Shown: positions 48,057 through 61,405, counted from the first letter of the stretch. The stretch: DNA of 64,000 bases from Mytilus galloprovincialis (GCF_965363235.1 NC_134846.1:60625121-60689120); one strand, 5' to 3'. The notes: generated by a model from the letters alone, not told the origin. Translations and numbers: made by a program.

Positions 48057-49908
48057 ACATGTGCATATTGTTTACATTGAAATCTGTGGTAAACTTTCAT
48101 TCGAGGTAGGGATACTAAAGAAAATTAGTGTTGTTTAAACTCTAAGAAGTTCAGGGCATATAAACGTTGAAAATATGCCGCACAGCCCTATATTTTGACC
48201 TTTGAAAAAAAATGTGGTGCATATGAACTTTCAATTCTAGGATAAGATTTTTTTCAAAACGTCATAGTAAAAGTGGTACAATTTTAGCTGTATAAGGAGT
48301 TCCTATGGGAAATTGCATTGTCAATATTTACAGAAATGCAACCTCTAGATGAATTATGCACGAGGAAGTTTCGACCCTTTGCATAAATTTTATTAAATTC
48401 AAACAAAATGCTAAGTATGAAGCTTTTAAAAAGTATACTTCTGATAGCAAAACCATACACATTCAATCATTTAAACATGGTTACTTAAAACTGACGTTCA
48501 TGTGTTCAATTTTGTTAACACAATACTGCTAATTCGAGATGTTAAAAACATGAGTACCCGTTCTATAGAGATGTTACAACCGTGTACTACTAAAAGTATC
48601 AGATAATAAAATGCATGTCAGTGGCCATTCACGAGTTATAAAACGTGATAGTTGTAAAATTATTGTAAATTAAAATCATATTTTGGAATTTCGGAAGCGT
48701 TTGAAGCAGGAGATATTTTTCCACTGCCCCTACTGTCAAGAATATAGTACGGTATTTGTTTTCTCCCTTAAAGTATTGAAAGCATTGGGTGATACATTTT
48801 TAAAATCGTGATATTAGAAATTACAAACAAATACTAGTTGCTCCAGTATTGCAACGGTGATCTTAGTTTGAAACCTATTACATGCCTAGATTAACTCATC
48901 ATAAAACCAAGATTAAAGTGTTGTACCCCTGCACGTGCGTTACGTCTACGAAAGACTCATCACTAATGCCCTTATAAAATCAGTTAGACAAACAAAATAA
49001 GGTACGAAATCGGAGGGCATTAAGGACCAATAATTCCAAAAGGGTTCTGTCTAATACAGCTAAGGTTTTCTCTTTTTGAGTAGAACATCCTGTGTATTTC
49101 AAAAAATGAAGGTAAAGTTTGTTTTCAATTGATCGAAGAGATGTAACTGAAGGTACACGGTTATCTTATTTCCACAGATTAGAAATGTATACTTGTTTTA
49201 ATAACTAGGCTTTCGAAGGTTTATAATTAAAATATAGTATATTACATATAGTATACTTAAATCATTATTTTAAAAGAACATTCGGGCTAAAATTATATGT
49301 TAAACTAATTGTCCCCCAAAACAGCGATCATTATAATACATGTTACAAAATCACAATTGGTTTCTATATTATATTCTCATAGACTGTTTTACAACTTGTA
49401 AAATATAAGATAATAATTAACTTGGCAACAATCAAGGTAACAATCAAATAACACAAAAAATATACAAACAGAATTAGTGAAAGGTAACATGGGACATATA
49501 TATTATTTTTGTCGTTCAAAATTTTTAATTATCAAAAATAGTTTGTTTCTTGATATCATATCAATATCAACAAATCATACACACAAATTAAAAGATAATG
49601 GTTATCATAATGTAACCAATTTTTAGAATATGAAAATTGTGTACAAGGTGTTATTTATAAATAAAAATCTGTGTACCAGTTGTGGACGTCTAGAAAGTCT
49701 ACATACAAATGTATTTCGTAATTATATCCACATAAAAAAATTGACATCATTTCTTTCAATACGAATATTTACATTTCAGAAACGTATAAAGATATAAAAA
49801 TGTATGTTCATTTCTCTGCAATGATATATCTGTGTATGAGAGATGAGCAAAGGTCTACTCAAACGAGCAAACTTAAACTGTGTTGTAAATATTCAGTTTT
49901 GCGTTAAG
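48057..49908. other. AT-rich stretch downstream of gene B
   Basis: Includes the presumed 3' UTR of gene B just below 49909. No other gene or repeat supported. Confidence 0.4.
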
Positions 49909-52900
49909 CTATGATTTTTTCTTGCGACATTTCCTGATAAATGTTTGACATTTTCCATAAAATTCCCAAATTGCAAGCAATATAACAGCCACAACAAGAA
50001 GTAAAAGTACTGCCCATAACAAAATGTTTGATGTTGTAAGGTTAGGCGCTTCTGAATTTTGCATTCTTTCTGAAGTCTTAATTCCTCCTGAAACATGAAT
50101 AAATTTAAATCTTGTATTACAACAAACTAAGAGGAAAATGAAACTGAATTAAAATAAAATAGAATGATATTAAAAGTGATCAGTTTTTGATAAAGGAAAA
50201 GGATTTAGTTTTCTTTATAATTCATTTATGCTAAATACCAATAATGACCACTCTCCACCATTCTAAATTAATCATTTTTATTCAGTAATGCAAATAGTTA
50301 TCAAAGGTTCCACGATTATACATATTAAATAACCTGTATACCGAAGTGCTTTGTCAATTTCAAGTCTCAATTTCTAAAATTAACGATAGGATAGATGCCA
50401 AGGAAACATATGTACCGACATAATCACAAATAAAATTACAATGATCTTAAAAGGTCATGCAATAAGATATATACTCTTAATGTCACGGAACGACAAAATT
50501 ATTTTACCAATTAAAATTAATAATTGCTGGAGTTGCCAGCAATTCTTAAGCAATATTTGATCTACTATTTTTAATGAAATCTAATTTTACAGAATATGGA
50601 TTTAAGACTTAATTCCATTTAAGATTTAATTTTGACAGCAGCTAACAAGCGATGTTTTAAAAACAAGGTTCTATTTCCTTCGGAAATGTTGAAACTACAA
50701 TCCCCTTCCCTTTTCATGAATGTGACCTACCGATTAAGACTATTTACAGGGTTTGTGATAACATGAGCAACAGGACGGGTGTCACATGTGGAGCAGGACC
50801 TGCGTAGCTTGAGATCACCCCCCAATTTTTTGTTGGGTTCGTGTTGCTTAGTTTTTAGCTTTCTATGTTGTGTCATGTGTATTATAATTTATCTGTTTGT
50901 ATTTTTTCATTTTTAGCCATGGCGTTGTCAGTTTATTTGGTATTTTTAACCCTGTTTTTGTAAGCGGAAATACTTGACAGCCGAGGAAATGTAAGTACCG
51001 AAACACGTAGTAAGAAAATGACAAAAAGGAACATACATGTATAACCAAATTGCGTTCTTTAAAAATGAAATGCAATCGTCAACCTATAGCTATCTGATTG
51101 TTTGCCATGAAAGATCAACTATTTTTGATATAAAGATGTATGGTTTCATCGGATTTCTATTATAAAAGATGACATTGATTTTTATTTGTACTTTGTTCAA
51201 GAAATAATTTCTCTCTCTCTACAATCATTCTTTCTCATTCAGTAGATACCAATACAATATGCTTAATAGAAGGCAACCACTGTATGTTACTTTCTGGTGT
51301 GCTATTATGGAAACAGAGAACGTTTTCTTACTCAATAAATAAAGCTCTGATATCAGATGTCTTTTGTCGAACAAGAGCTAGAGTAAAGTGATATACTTTT
51401 TATAATTACCTTTCATCATGTTCGTAGCTGGAACGGACACACCACAACTCGGATGATCACCAGTCATTGCTTCTGGAAAAGACACAAAATAGTACTACCT
51501 AAATATTGTTTAACTTTTGATCTACCAAGCAACACATGGAAATCCCTTGAATTGAAATAAAAACTCTAATCCGTCTTAAATGAGCATATTTTTTGCCATT
51601 AGCGGTGTTTCAACGTTTGAGAGGTATGTTGCACAAAGTGTTTCAGAAATGAATCTTTAATATGTCTTGTGTATATATTGCTGATTTTTTTCTGTTTAGA
51701 ACAAAGTCAGGAATGATAGTTGTTATCCATTCGTTTATGTGTTTGAGCTTTTGATTTTGACTTTGCCTTTCCGGTTTCAATTTTTCCTCAGAGTTCGGTA
51801 TTTTTATTTTTTTTTAAACTTTTACACCCACTGTCCAAAATTAAGAACGTGTTGACTGGTCCTCAAGTTAATTTATTACTGCAACATTCTGTATGTAATT
51901 TCACCCTGTCATGATCTTTCAAAAAAGTTTGACAAAAATACCGACCTCCATGGAAAATTCAAACAAGGAAATTCCAGTAAAACAGACAAAATCAAACGTT
52001 ATCAATTTTCGGAACACATACCACCAAGATTATGTTTTTAGCCTTTACAATTCATAGTAATCACGGTAGATTGAAATACGTAACAATAATTCTCTCTTTC
52101 TTTACTTATTAAATAATAGTTAGATATATAGAAGATATGGTATGATTACCAACGATACAACTATTAACATTAGACTAAGTGAAATAGATGTATTCATCTA
52201 TAGGTCCCCATATAAAATTCAACAAAGAGCAAAACCGATTCCATCATAGTACAGTGGTGTAATTTTGTTAAGATTTACGCTTCTTCATTTTAATGGGTTT
52301 TCAAACCATACATACCTTTCCATTTACAGATATATGTTTCATCATCATTAAATCGTAAAAAGCATTCAAGGTCATTGGAGTTTTTGCAGTTTTCCAAATC
52401 ATTTGATTCCTCGGATTTAGTACACAGTCTTTTCTATTAAAGGAAAAAAATAAAAAAGAATATATTCAAAGCAAGTCTTTCTTTTGGCTTTCTAACATTT
52501 ATAAATACACTGCGTATACAATTTTAATCGCTAAAGGTAGCTAGTACAAATGATCATTTCTGCACTAACTAAAATTTTGTAAACTAACTTTATGAAATGT
52601 TTTTCATTATAAAGCATTTATTTTTCGTATTAATTGGTTTTCGGTACTCTTCAACATCGATATTGTTTTAGCGAATAAAAAAGTATATACAAAACTAAAA
52701 GATCTTACTACCATCTTGTATAATCATATTGTAACAATTAGTTTACATAGGTCGTATCTCAAATAAAGATTTCTATGAACGAAAACATTTTGAAATTAAG
52801 TTGTAATATATCGTATGTATTGATACATACATACTGTTAAAGTCAACATTCCATGCCAACTATTTAAATTCCTGATTTTATTTTTCAAATTTTGGCGAAA

Positions 52901-55900
52901 GACATTTTTTGAAATTGTTGATAAAAAAATAGAAAATTTCCATAATAGTGACCAATATGACCCAAACTGATTGAAAATACAAACAGAAAAATTTAAACTT
53001 AACAGAATACCTTTTAATCTGGATTCACTACCGTAAGCTTTAATTTATTTTGACCGTTTTGGATTCTAATAACAATTTGTGCAAATTTAATTATCACACA
53101 CAGAACGGCAAAGCCATGAATTGACAAATACGACATTGAGTAGCATAGATTTTATACTTACAGAAATCTTTGTACAGTAAGTGCCATTAGTTCCTGAATT
53201 GAGAAAGAAGAAATGAAATTAAAATCAGCTTTTATGATAAATGAATTATAAAAAAAATAAGACTTCAAAAGGCAGAAAAATGGTTTTTAAGTTTAAATGT
53301 ACCTAGACTATTGCGTCGGACGTATTCAATTTTTAAGGTGTTTCTTTCTTTGTATTGCTCTTCTTCAATACATAAAAAAGAATGTGCAGTTTCTAAAATA
53401 TGTGCAAATTTAAAAAAAGTACAAAATATTGGAACAACACAATTAGTCTCACATACCTGGTTGACAAAAACACTTTAAAGATGTTATCATTTTGTCAGTG
53501 CAATTATAACATGTGCCGAAGTTTTGACATGGACAACGTTCTTTCACGGTGCATTCTTCACCTATCAAAACATACATACTAATAGTGTAAGCTAAACGAT
53601 AAGTAAATGTACACAGAAAACAGAAGTTATATCATCAATTGGTGGAATTTTTTATTCCACGCTGATTTTATCCATGTAGTGCAATTTATTGTATTGCCGG
53701 CTAACCCCTAATTTCTTTGCATAATTCAATTGCATATATTTCAGAAAAATATATTTAAAAATCTAATAAATTCTTGTTATTTTTACATTCCTTATGAAAG
53801 AAAAAAGCCACAATGTTAAATGTATGAAAAAGTTAGAGAGAATAATTTCCCGCCACATTTTCAATGTCTTATATCTCGAAAACAAACACACAGACTTTAT
53901 GTGTTTCTTCTACTTTTTTTTAGTTCCCTTATTCATATGCATGTACTTTCAATTTATAACAGTCTTGTTATTTTGAATCAAACATGCGGACATATCTAAA
54001 ACATGTTTTACTTTCCCATCTAAAAAATATGTTTATCAGTAAATTGATGTATTATGTCCAATAGTACCTAATAAATTGATTTACGGAAGAATATTTGTTG
54101 ACTTGATATGCATACAAATACTGTTTTGTAGGTGACTGACAATATTCAAGATCAGGAGGCTATGGATTTGTTTTGAGAAGATCCGAAACTAAAACCAAAG
54201 TCAGACAACATGGAAAGTAGATGCAACATATATCAAAAGAATATATGGTTAGTATGCCCTTGTAAACCAAAATATAACAAGAGCTCACTTCCAACAAGGT
54301 AGAGAAAACTAATCATCATACAAAGCTATGATAGGACAAACGGGGTAGACGAAGATGGAAAAAATATACATATCTATCACTACAATCTGGTGGAAAACAA
54401 CAGCCTTTTCAAACAACACCAATCATGGAATTCGTAACAACTGTGTACTATCTGTGCTCATATATGTCTCAGATTATGAAGAATGGCAGATAAAGACATC
54501 AATATACTCTCCAGTTCACATAACACCTGTCTGAGGAAGATAATATTCTTGCAAAACAAAACCACCCCTAACAAAGACTTACAAGGAATCACAAACACCA
54601 AGGATATGGATACAAAAGAAATGGAAATGGCTCCGTCATGTTCTACGCAAACAATATCTGAAGAAATAACCAAAGTATCCCTTTGATGGACCATAGAAGC
54701 AAAAACAAATAGAGGAAGATACAATTACTGCCGATTTTAATTAATCATAAATTCATGATATTTTTATCAACCCTTTTAGTATTGCATTTTTCGTTTGATT
54801 GTTTATTTTCGATGACACACACGTATTATGATTTTTAGCGAGATTCTTATATGTTGTAGCGAACACAGGTTAACCTGTACCGACATTAAGCGCTTTTTGG
54901 TTTTATTTTAGCGGTTATCCTGTTGGTATCGGCACTGAACAGTTTATTTTACAACATATCGAAAAGAAAGCTAATAGGAAATTTTGTAAATATTGATTCA
55001 AGATGCATGTATATGGACTTAAATTTTTCTAGGCTATGTATGATCGTTGTTTATTTTTTTATTGTGTCTGTTTCTGTAGTTTTCTAGTTTCGGAAGTTGA
55101 TGGTCTGTTTTACTTTTGTGTACTGTTGACAAGTCCTAATTATGTTTATTTGTTCGAAAATATCAGCTTTGACATTGATCGGATTCTTTCGGATGAAGAA
55201 TCTTAACATTCTCCAATAAGTTTAATGAAAAGATATGAAATCGGCTCCGTACTTACAAGTTCTTTTCCTGTAGTGTTCGTACTGGTCCTTGGTATTATTT
55301 ATATCTGGACAAGTATTATTATAGTCGCACAAACATGGAAGAGGGATATATAGGTCCAGGGTTCCCGGACATTGATATTTTTTTGGTAAGTAACCACTAT
55401 GTGCTCCTGAAATATATATTTCGGTTTAAACGAAAATTCTTAAATTTAAAAAAAAAGAATTGTTGACAAGACCACTTCAGCAGACGTTAATCAGTCTAGA
55501 GATAAACATTTAAAAATTGTACATGAATTTACTTCAAACTATACTTTGTTAGTTTTACTTATATAAACTTTTACTTCGTTATATTTACTCATAGTGACTA
55601 TACTTCGTTAATTTTACTCATAATGATTATACTTTGTTTTTCCTACTTACATAAACTATACTTTGGTATTTTTATTTATATAAACTATATTTCTTATGTT
55701 TACTGATATTTCAGTGTGACATCTATGATCATTTGCGCTCATGCGATAAAATGAGACTTATCTTGAATGGTGTACCTCTTTCGTTTTTAAAGTAATACTA
55801 TTTAGTTTTTGAATCGTCAGTCGTAAATCAGATTAATATTTTTGTTATTTCATCATCTCAAATAATTTGAGATGAGAAAATTACGTCAATAAGGTACATT

Positions 55901-56703
55901 ATTGAATGTATTAAATCATGCAATTGTTTCACTTCTGTTTACATTAAAAACCTATAATTACCTATAACCTTTCTTGGTGTGCAATACTTATCCAAATGAT
56001 CTGGAACTACAATAAGATAAAATATCCGTAAATATGCAATAAGTATTAATACATAAAGTAATCGAACAGTCTTAAGGTTCAACTATACACTCTAACAAAA
56101 ATGGCCGTGTTTACACCATGAAAAATTCTCTGAGTGCAGACAAAACAGTGTAATTTTAAAAGATCTTAAGCCTGGCAGCACCTAGATACATACAAGTTGT
56201 ATTAATTTTTTTAAATAAAATGAATAAAAACTTCATTTTAGACCACCATGACCTCATACTACAAGGACTACCTTGGCTGGCTGTTCAGAGTCACTTTACA
56301 GCAGAATAGACACGACACATTAATAGATGAATAAAGATAACTTGACTTGCATGTTGGATAGAAATAGTGTCTCTTTATTTCACTCAAGGACGTATAGTTC
56401 CTCATGTAATGATGAATTTGGGCATGTTAGTTGGTCTTCAATCTTTATGGGTTTGACATTCCTAATATTTGGAATTAATTAAGCGCATATGGAACGCATA
56501 GACTATTTATATATATTAAATTATTTTCTTTTTGCATGCAATTCAGAAACGAGGTAATACATCTTTAATAATAATATTCGTTTAAGTATTTTGAACCAAC
56601 ATTTCTACAATTTGCTTTACCAAAATCTAAAAATTATAAGGGAAAAAATCACACTTACTTGATTTCCAGAATTCGCTATCGGTGATGTAAACACAAATAC
56701 TTT
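49909..56703 (-). CDS. Gene B: EGF-like, Cys-rich membrane protein (eight exons, 5' end missing)
   Basis: Minus-strand exons 56703-56659, 56006-55962, 55406-55257, 53561-53457, 53193-53162, 52433-52316, 51472-51410 and 50087-49909 join in one frame (phase 1 throughout, except phase 0 after the fifth). They encode about 245 residues. Exon 1 (SICVYITDSEFWKS) is paralogous to gene A exon 3. Exon 3 is Cys-rich with NNT sequons (LPCLCDYNNTCPDINNTKD). Exons 4 and 5 together make an EGF-like module: CPCQNFGTC, then CFCQPG, split by the intron, then TNGTYC. Exon 6 adds four more Cys. The last exon has a ~20-residue hydrophobic span (LLWAVLLLLVVAVILLAIW) and a short basic tail ending RKCRKKKS-stop. 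Together this predicts a cell-surface protein with a short cytoplasmic tail. The N-terminal exon or exons were not found to the right. Ligand and role unknown. Confidence 0.8.
50755..50960 (+). repeat. Dispersed repeat, acgggt...tggagca family, copy 2
   Basis: Matches 535-765. Lies in the last intron of gene B. Ends around catttttagccatggcgttgtcagtt. Confidence 0.65.
54110..54740 (+). pseudogene. Decayed LINE-type reverse transcriptase C terminus
   Basis: In an intron of gene B. Runs such as SSSHNTCLRKIIFLQNKTT, NKDLQGITNTKDMDTK and, in a shifted frame, KRWKW-like followed by TKVSLWT-like coding recall the conserved C-terminal tail of non-LTR reverse transcriptases. Stops and frame shifts interrupt it. 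Confidence 0.5.
55530..55705. repeat. Degenerate ~36-bp tandem repeat
   Basis: About five units like aactatacttcgttaatttt followed by actcataatg, in an intron of gene B. Confidence 0.6.
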
Positions 56704-56956
56704 CTATAGAAGAGAACAAAAAAAAAAAACTGTCAAAAGTTAAAATTGTAACAAATTAACTTAATGTGGTATTTCGTACTGTTCTGTGTTATGGTTATTC
56801 CTGATTACTGTCATCCTATTTGTGAATTAAGTATTTGTAAGCTTTGTTTAGTTATTGATAATCGTTTTTTTTCCACGTTTCTCCAGTTTGATGCAGATCT
56901 AGCATAACATAAAGTAAACACACCTTAACGCCGTGTGCAAATACTTCACGTTAACC

Positions 56957-57060
56957 AGTAAACGCACGTTTACTACAATTGCGGTAGCGCGGTCAAAATG
57001 GAAATTTCAAATGTGTAAACGTGCATTGACAGTTATGTCAGTAGTAAACGGGCGTTTACT
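56957..57060. promoter_or_regulatory. Two AGTAAACGnnCGTTTACT palindromes
   Basis: Near-perfect 18-bp dyads at 56957-56974 (centre CA) and 57043-57060 (centre GG), 86 bp apart, with a weaker relative (tgtaaacgtgcattgac) between. The arms contain the forkhead-type core GTAAAC. They lie about 250 bp upstream of the first recognised exon of gene B, but that region may be intronic. Confidence 0.4.
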
Positions 57061-57289
57061 CTAGATTTTACATCTTTTCCTGTCCGTGCACTCAGAAAAC
57101 ACAAGTTTACTATTCACGTTATGTGGCGTTCACACAGGCTCCCGTTTAATATCTTATTGGTCGAAGACACGAAAAGTAAAAAGTCAGATTTATATCCTCA
57201 ATGATCTGGAATATTCTATCAATGCCTGAACGCTGTTGTATACGTTCGTAACAGATTCCTACAGATCCGAGAGATTGGCCAACTACCCC

Positions 57290-58030
57290 AATAGTTATAT
57301 AGATATTGGAAGATGTGGTGTGAGTGCCAATGAGACAACTCTTCATCCAAATAACAATTTAAAAAAAAGTAAACCATTATAGGTCAATGTACGGCCTTAA
57401 ACACGGAGCCTTGGCTCACACCGAACAACAAGCTATAAAGGGCCCCAAAATTACTAGTGTAAAACCATTCAAACGGAAAAAAACAACGGTATAATCTATA
57501 TAAAATTTAAAAAAAACGAGAAACGAGAAACACGTATAAATTACATAAACAAACGACAACTACTGTACATCAGATTCCTGACTTCAGACAGGTGCAACAA
57601 TTTGCAGCGGGATTAAACGTTTTAATGTATCCAAACCGTCTCCCTTTTTCTAAAACAATAGCATAACATCCCAACATAGAAAAACACACGATAAAATATC
57701 AATTGGCAGGCTTAACTCAATCAAAAAACGTACATTAATGCACTATGAACGAATAAATTTGATCTGCGATATCTGAATGCAAATGCACAGTTAATAAAAT
57801 ATTAGGGACAAACATTCAAGGCCAAAAAGCAAACAAACGAGTCCAAACAAAGCCATGTCAAGACACCACTGCGAAATATTTAACCCTTCGAAAATATTCA
57901 CTTTAGAAAAACAAACCGGTTTTAAAAAAATACAGGTAAATCTTGAAGTTTTTACAAATGTAGTAAGAAGAAGTGAAACGTAGAAAATATTCCAAATAAT
58001 CAAAGCTAGTATTTATACTGCACTCGTTCT
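57290..58030 (-). repeat. Dispersed repeat, reverse copy of 11545-12435
   Basis: Starts ggaagatgtggtgtgagtgcc and runs through gtacatcagattcctgact and gccatgtcaagacaccactg, mirroring 11545-12435 at high identity. Lacks the ~180-base block of the other copy. Confidence 0.8.
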
Positions 58031-58493
58031 ATTTGAGCAGTCAAAATTCGTTGACCGTATATTTCTATGTCATATACAGTCACTGACCTGATATCACTTT
58101 TCCTCATGAATATTTAAATAGAAATTGTCGAAATTATGTTTAATTATTTATACGACCTCTTCAACCTGTTCTTGTTTTCAATGTAAACAACGATGCGTTT
58201 AACGACTCAAACTTGTTTCTTTTGCAATTTTCGGGAAAACATATTTCACTTTTTAATATTTTTTTGTTTGCAACCTATAAATCATTATGTTTTATGTTTA
58301 TTGTTGATATTTTAGTCTGCAACGAATTCGTTCACCATTGATTGCGGTAATGATGTACATTTCATCGTGTTTTATATTTCTCCGTCTGTGTGATATGAGG
58401 CCTTTTTAAAGGGGGATTTTCCCAATATTTAAATAAAAAAATAACATTAATACAATAAACAACAATTGAAAATGTTTTTTTTTTAGATTGCAG

Positions 58494-58650
58494 TATAAAG
58501 ACAATAATAGTACATTGACTTGACACATCAACGATATAAGGATTCGGCCCGAAACGTGGAAAATGCTCGGCACAGCCTCGCATTTCCCCGTTTCTAAGCC
58601 TCATCTTTATATCGTTGATATGTCAAGTCAATGCACTATTATTGTCTATA
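58494..58650. repeat. Long imperfect hairpin 5
   Basis: Arms of about 75 bases pair through gacaataatagt, cattgacttgaca and atcaacgatata. The centre is GC-richer (gaaacgtggaaaatgc versus gcatttccccgtttc). Confidence 0.9.
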
Positions 58651-58804
58651 TAGTTCTACAAAACCCTTAAAATTTTGATACCTGAATACTTACTGATTTT
58701 CTTATTAGTATTACCATAACTTTTGATCAGTTGACCATATTACAACATTGTTTTAACAGTTAGTAAATAGGTGTAAAAATTCATTTTAAAATCAGTAATT
58801 ACTG

Positions 58805-58888
58805 GTAATTACTGGGCAGTTTTAGGAATTACTTGTATTTACTAAGTGCATCGGGAATTACAAGTAATTCCTAAATTTTAGTAATTAC
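58805..58888. repeat. Imperfect hairpin 8, GTAATTAC-rich
   Basis: Arms 58805-58837 and 58859-58888. The inner 14 bases pair perfectly (aggaattacttgta / tacaagtaattcct); the outer parts share gtaattact. Further gtaattac copies flank it. Confidence 0.75.
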
Positions 58889-58889
58889 A

Positions 58890-59320
58890 TGTAATTCCTA
58901 ATTTCACCTGGACAAATTCGGTCGTTTTTTACCATGGGAAAGATACAATTCGGACTTGAATCGAATTGGAAACGGGATAATCGGGACAAATGCGGACGAA
59001 CACGGCTGAATTTGGACGATTCCTGTACACTATCTGATTCTTGTCATGATAAGATAAATGTTTTTATAAATTTAATAAAAGTTTGAACTTCTAGCCAAGA
59101 TTAGCAGGATCTTGATCAGAATTTTGATAAATTTTAATCGGGAATGGTCTATACTAAGGACGACAGTAAACATCGTGAATGTTTGACCCCGGCTTTAACT
59201 TATTGTCGAAATTATAAATGTACTTTGTTATGGCTTATTCATAAATTGCAGTTCTAATATGACGTGCTTCGTTCGCTTTGTGAATAAACCCATGCTCTAA
59301 ATCCGATAAAAATTGTACGC
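58890..59320. other. Non-coding stretch
   Basis: No gene or clear repeat seen. Confidence 0.4.
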
Positions 59321-59460
59321 ACTTGCGTATATCCTCAATGCTCTTCAACTTTGTACTTGTTTGGCTTTATAATTATTTCGATTACGCGTCACTTGTGAGT
59401 CTTATGTAGACGAAACGCGCGTCTGGCGTACTAAATCCTAATCCGGGTTCCTTTTATAAT
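59320..59460 (+). repeat. Isolated partial monomer of the ~340-bp repeat
   Basis: Holds caatgctcttcaactttgta ... gtagacgaaacgcgcgtctg, as in the array to its right. Confidence 0.75.
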
Positions 59461-59807
59461 ATAAATATTGACTTCCGCGAATAATGATTTTTATCAAATT
59501 GGCATGCATTTAAAATGTATTATTAACTAAAAAAACTTCCAAACTATTAAAAGATGCAAATATTATAACAAATTCATTTATTATGACTGCAATGTGTTGC
59601 AATTCGAAAATTGACATATTTGACCTAGATACGACAACTGTTCATGTTGGCTGTTCAAAACTTATCTCTCTGAAAAAGCACATTGCCAGTCGTTTGCTTT
59701 TTTACAAAACAAAAAAAGGAGGTTCATGGAAGAGCCATAACAAACACACTACACGTATACACATCGGACAGATAACTTTCTTAATTGTCCTAATCAGAAT
59801 CGAAATG

Positions 59808-59953
59808 ATTGATGCAAACTATACTTTATTGTAGTTTAAACATAGGTAGGCATTACATTCGTGTTATTTTAGCTCTTACTATCGCTTGGGCTAAAAACAT
59901 GAATATAATGCCTACCCATGTTAAAACTACAATAACGTATAGCTTACATCAAT
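59808..59953. repeat. Long imperfect hairpin 6
   Basis: Arms of about 63 bases pair through attgatg, ctatac, ttattgtagttt and ggtaggcatta around the loop ttactatcgctt, with scattered single mismatches. Confidence 0.9.
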
Positions 59954-60020
59954 TAATTCTTAAATAATAAATAAATAAAAATTATTTGGATAAGTAAATA
60001 CTGCAAAACATGAATTATAA

Positions 60021-61405
60021 TCCTGGTACCTTTGATAACTGCCACTGCTAGTGGACGTTTCGTCCACGAGGGTTTCACCAGCCCAGAAGTCAGCACTTCG
60101 ATGTTGACATGAATATCAATTATATGGTCATTTTTATAAAATTCCTGTTACAAAACTTTGAAGTTTTTGAAAAACTAAGGATTTTCTTATCCTCGGAATA
60201 GATTACCTTAGTCGTATTTGGCACAATTTATTGGAATTTTGAGTCCTCAATGCTCTTCAACTTTGTACTTGTTTGGCTAAATCATTTTGATCTGAGCGTC
60301 ACTGATGAGACTTATGTAGACGGAACGCGCGTCTGGCGTACTAAATTATAATCCTGGTACATGTACCTTTGATAACTATTAACACCACTGTGTCGATGCC
60401 AATGCTTGTGGACGTTTCGTCCACTTCGGTGTTGACATGCATTTAATTATATGGTCACTTTTTTTTTAAATTTCCTGTAACAAAACTTTGAATTTTTTGA
60501 AAAACTAAGAGTTTTCTTATCCCAGTAATATATTATCTAGCCGTAATTGGCGCACCTTTTTGGAATTTCAGGTCATCAATGCTCTTCAACTTTGTACTTG
60601 TTTGGCTTAACTATTTTGATCTGATCATCAATCATGAGTCTTATGTAGACGAAACGCGCGTCTGGCGGACTAATTTGTAATCCTTGTACCTTTGATAACT
60701 ATTTACACCACTGGGTCGATTCCAATGCTGGTGGACATTTCGTCCCCAAGAGTATCACCAGCCTAGTAGTCAGCACTTTGGTGTTGACAGGAATATCAGT
60801 TATATGGTCACTTTTATAAATTTCCTGTAACAAAACTTTGAATTTTTCGAAAAAAAACTAAGGGTTCTCGTATCCCAGTAATATATTATTTAGCCGTAAT
60901 AGGCACACCTTTTTGGAATTTCGGGTCATCAATGCTCTTCAACTTTATACTTGTTTGGCTTAACTATTTTGATCTGAGCGTCAATGATGAGTCTTATGTA
61001 GACGAAACGCGCGTCTGGCGTACTAAATTATAATCCTGGTACCTTTGATAACTATTAACACCACTTGGTCGATGTCAATGCTGGTGGACGTTTCGTCCCA
61101 AAAGGTATCACCAGCCCAATAGTCAGCAATTCGGTGTTGACATGAATATCAATTATATGGTCACTTTTATAAATATATCTGTAACAAAACTTTGAATTTT
61201 TCGAAAAACGAAGGGTTTCCTTATCCCAGGAATATACTATCTAGCCGTATTTTACACAACGTTTTGGAATTTCGGGTCCTCAATGTTCTTCAACTTTGTA
61301 CTTGTTTGGATTATATATTTTACTCTGAGCGTCACTAATGATTGTTAAGTAGACGCAACGCGCGTCTGGAGTACTTAATTATAATCCTGGTACCTTTGAT
61401 AACTT
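60021..61405 (+). repeat. Tandem array, four ~330-350-bp monomers
   Basis: The landmark tcctggtacctttgataact recurs at 60021, 60352, 60681, 61034 and 61385 (periods 331, 329, 353, 351). Each monomer has a hairpin-capable gtggacgtttcgtcc(ac), the block caatgctcttcaactttgta, and the strongly conserved core gtagacgaaacgcgcgtctg. Single copies occur elsewhere in the window. Confidence 0.9.
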
